64,000 nt of DNA, from assembly GCA_963693365.1 (NCBI GenBank), contig CAVNZM010000001.1:15748001-15812000 (forward strand), in the 5' to 3' direction. A program made the position numbers and the translations under genes. The stretch's first letter is position 1, and each line of letters starts with the position of its first letter. Positions 62,551 through 64,000 of this stretch are shown piece by piece. Source of the DNA: Amoebidium appalachense. Its lineage: Eukaryota; Ichthyosporea. A model generated the notes under the pieces. That model worked only from the letters and a program-made list of their open reading frames with translations, did not search any database and was not told the origin of the DNA.

Positions 62551-63275
62551 ATGTGTGATCGAGCACGAAGTACACATGTATAACCGACCTAATACGGAGT
62601 GCAAACCACACAAAGAACACACATTATGGGGGGGGGGGGGGGGTATAAAAACGTGGTAGAAAGTACTAAGCACACATTCATGACGGATAACCCACTGTGG
62701 AGTTTGGAATGAAGATGGGTACGTATCATACGAGCACACCCTCAAAGTGGGCCAAAGACGTTCATTGGGGAGGGGGGGGGGGGGGGGGGGGGGGGGGGTT
62801 GTTAGGGCACGATGCACATTATGAAGTACAGATTGACAGCAAATCACGTGCCGCAGATATTCCTGATTTTTTTTTTAGTTTCATAAAAAGCTTTTTTTTG
62901 CGCGCCAAAACTTCCCGCCCAGATTTCCATATTTGGCTTATCAATAAGCTAAGCCAAAAAAACGACACCGAGTGTACGCAATGTAGCAGAACCCACATCC
63001 ACACTAACACACCACACCAACACACCGAACACACAGGGAAGGAACACAGAGAGTATCCACGCCCAAAGAATACAACAAGTTAATTATCTGGGCAGGGGAA
63101 AAGGCGGTGGGGTTAAACCGTGTGCCGGCGTTATCCATGAGTAGATGTAAATGCTTCGAAACAATGACATAGGCTTTTGGACGGGAACTTGGTGTGTGTG
63201 TGCATGCGTGTGTCTAAGTGTACGTACGTGTAGAGGTTTGCGCACGCACGTGTGTGTATGTAGCGCGAGCATAGG

Positions 63276-63323
<48 letters not shown>

Positions 63324-63897
63324 CGTGTGTGTGTGTGTGTGTGTGCGTGTGTGTGTGTGTAATGTGCGTACGTGTGCGCACGGGCATGTGTGTGTGTGTG
63401 TGTGTGTGGTACTGGTAGTGACAAGGAGTAGGAGGAGGAGGAGGAGGAGTAGGAGGAGGAGGAGGAGGAGGAGGAGGAGGAGGAGGAGGGGAAGAGGAGT
63501 GGCGGGGGAGGGGGTTGGGGGGGGGGGTGTCGAACTCACTGTGAAGCCCTTTGTGTAAGGATAGGCAGCAGCGACATTCGCGGTCCTCTCCAGATTGGAC
63601 ACGAGCACCTTGAGTCGTACCTCGAGCAGATGCTCCCTGTGTGCACGTACGTGTACATGTGTGTGTACGTGTGTGTTGGGGGGGGGGGGGGGGGGGGGGG
63701 GAGAGGGGAAGGGAGGAAGGAGGAGAGAGGGGGGGGGGGGGGGGGGGGGGTAAAAATGTATTACATGTTTTGGCGCACAGAGACTCAAGCCAGAAAATCA
63801 AATGCGGTTGAGGAGATTCAAAAGGGGGCACACAATAACTGCAGGGCAGGGGATGTGTTTGCGTAATTGTGTGGCGGGGGGGGGGGGGGGGGGGGGG

Positions 63898-63938
<41 letters not shown>

Positions 63939-63993
63939 TATTTGATACATACATGTGCAAGTGATCCTCCTCCGTATAAGTGATCGAGTCGAC
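56810..63993 (-). CDS. Canonical poly(A) polymerase, C-terminal part (RNA-binding domain and tail)
   Basis: Canonical poly(A) polymerase adds poly(A) to cleaved pre-mRNA in the nucleus. Only the C-terminal exons are inside; the catalytic exons lie beyond 64000. Exons: 63993-63953, 63636-63540, 62349-62211, 62038-61940, 61737-61620, 61279-61210, 60721-60655, 59490-59256, 57505-57410, 56921 to at least 56810. All are phase-compatible; the donor at 61940 is GC. Family matches in order: [16 protein letters not shown] (helix before the RRM-like fold), [52 protein letters not shown]. Two basic clusters follow ([10 protein letters not shown] and GKRRRV), probable nuclear localisation signals, then an acidic Ser/Pro tail. 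The last exon ends near [10 protein letters not shown], like the IKLRL-type end of animal enzymes. The exact stop is unresolved: a donor (GTATGA) or a longer frame into (CA)n are both possible. Confidence 0.8.
57519..57740. repeat. Minisatellite of (CA)n plus CGTACACGTTACACACA
   Basis: A unit of CACACGTACACGTTACA with variable extra CA and GTACA steps recurs at least eight times. The minus-strand reading, (GT)n with GTACGTGT, lies just upstream of the acceptor of the polymerase exon at 57505. Confidence 0.85.
58199..58264 (+). repeat. G homopolymer of about 66 nt
   Basis: The longest uninterrupted G run in the window. On the sense strand of the polymerase gene it is a C run, inside the intron between exons 59256 and 57505. 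Confidence 0.9.
59769..59826. repeat. (GA)n microsatellite
   Basis: About 58 nt of GA followed directly by (GT)n and (GC)n steps to 59860. Confidence 0.95.
60598..60658 (-). repeat. Three 18-bp tandem copies at a polymerase 5' splice site
   Basis: On the minus strand GGTACGTGGGTTACCACT-like units repeat with GTACGT donors at period 18, directly after the exon ending at 60655. Because 18 is a multiple of three, use of the later donors would add six codons each without a frame change. Confidence 0.9.
62112..62231 (-). repeat. Three 43-bp tandem copies spanning a polymerase exon end and donor
   Basis: The exon end (ATATTCCCGTCAAAGGAGG) and its donor GTAGGTGG recur at exactly 43-bp spacing (plus-strand cores at 62121, 62164 and 62207). 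The first copy in transcription order belongs to the exon 62349-62211. Use of later donors would meet an in-frame stop or shift the frame. Confidence 0.9.
62410..62490 (-). repeat. Intronic interspersed repeat, copy 11 (minus orientation)
   Basis: The minus strand contains TGTGGTTTGCACTCCGTATT and TTGTGTACTTCGTACTCG, then a C tract on the same strand. It lies in a polymerase intron, sense to that gene. Confidence 0.8.
62550..62627 (-). repeat. Intronic interspersed repeat, copy 12 (minus orientation)
   Basis: The minus strand contains TTTGTGTGGTTTGCACTCCG and ATGTGTACTTCGTGCTCGAT, then poly-C. A further truncated copy (GTCATGAATGTGTGCTTAGT) lies at 62645-62700, and a weak one at about 62803-62840. 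All are in minus orientation. Confidence 0.75.
63260..63415. repeat. (GT)n block in polymerase intron
   Basis: Interrupted (GT)n with (GC)n steps. The minus strand is (CA)n and lies just inside the intron after the exon 63636-63540. Confidence 0.9.
63427..63489. repeat. (GGA)n trinucleotide run
   Basis: About 20 AGG units with one TAG interruption. It lies about 50 nt from the polymerase donor at 63540. Confidence 0.95.
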
Positions 63994-64000
63994 CTGAATG

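Overview
This is nuclear DNA from a eukaryote, almost certainly a protist. Genes are split by many spliceosomal introns. Core promoters show TATA and CCAAT boxes. Between exons the sequence is filled with microsatellites ((GT/CA)n, (GA)n, (GTT)n, (TGGG)n) and very long G or C homopolymers, up to about 66 nt. I cannot name the lineage from sequence alone. A GCC2-type golgin, cAMP-receptor-like seven-helix receptors, a vanadium haloperoxidase, a pirin and a poly(A) polymerase would fit a marine or aquatic unicellular eukaryote. Most long open frames here are translations of microsatellites (poly-His/Thr, poly-Cys/Val, poly-Pro, poly-Gly) and are not genes. Layout: 2.19-4.84 kb (-) two-exon secreted vanadium-dependent haloperoxidase; 6.39-7.15 kb (+) intronless secreted cysteine-rich protein with a clear TATA promoter; 10.56-33.8 kb (+) about 26-exon golgin ending in a GRIP domain; 35.7-37.3 kb (-) fragments of one or two genes, one encoding a UBZ4-like zinc finger; 38.1-39.0 kb (-) possible small single-pass membrane protein; 41.4-44.8 kb (-) and 46.8-50.1 kb (+) a head-to-head inverted pair of paralogous receptors with identical intron positions; 52.2-54.4 kb (+) pirin with a TATA promoter; 56.8-64.0 kb (-) the C-terminal part of a canonical poly(A) polymerase running off the right edge. 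The genes look like an ordinary unlinked set, not a pathway cluster. The unusual signals are in the introns. A family of about 100-bp repeats, each ending in poly-C on the sense strand, lies in introns and always in the orientation of the host gene: plus in the golgin, minus in the polymerase. (GT)n often starts introns and (CA)n or poly-C often ends them. Three tandem duplications span 5' splice sites. Two introns appear to be GC-AG. All exon models were assembled by eye from splice sites and reading phase. Homopolymer lengths may carry assembly error.
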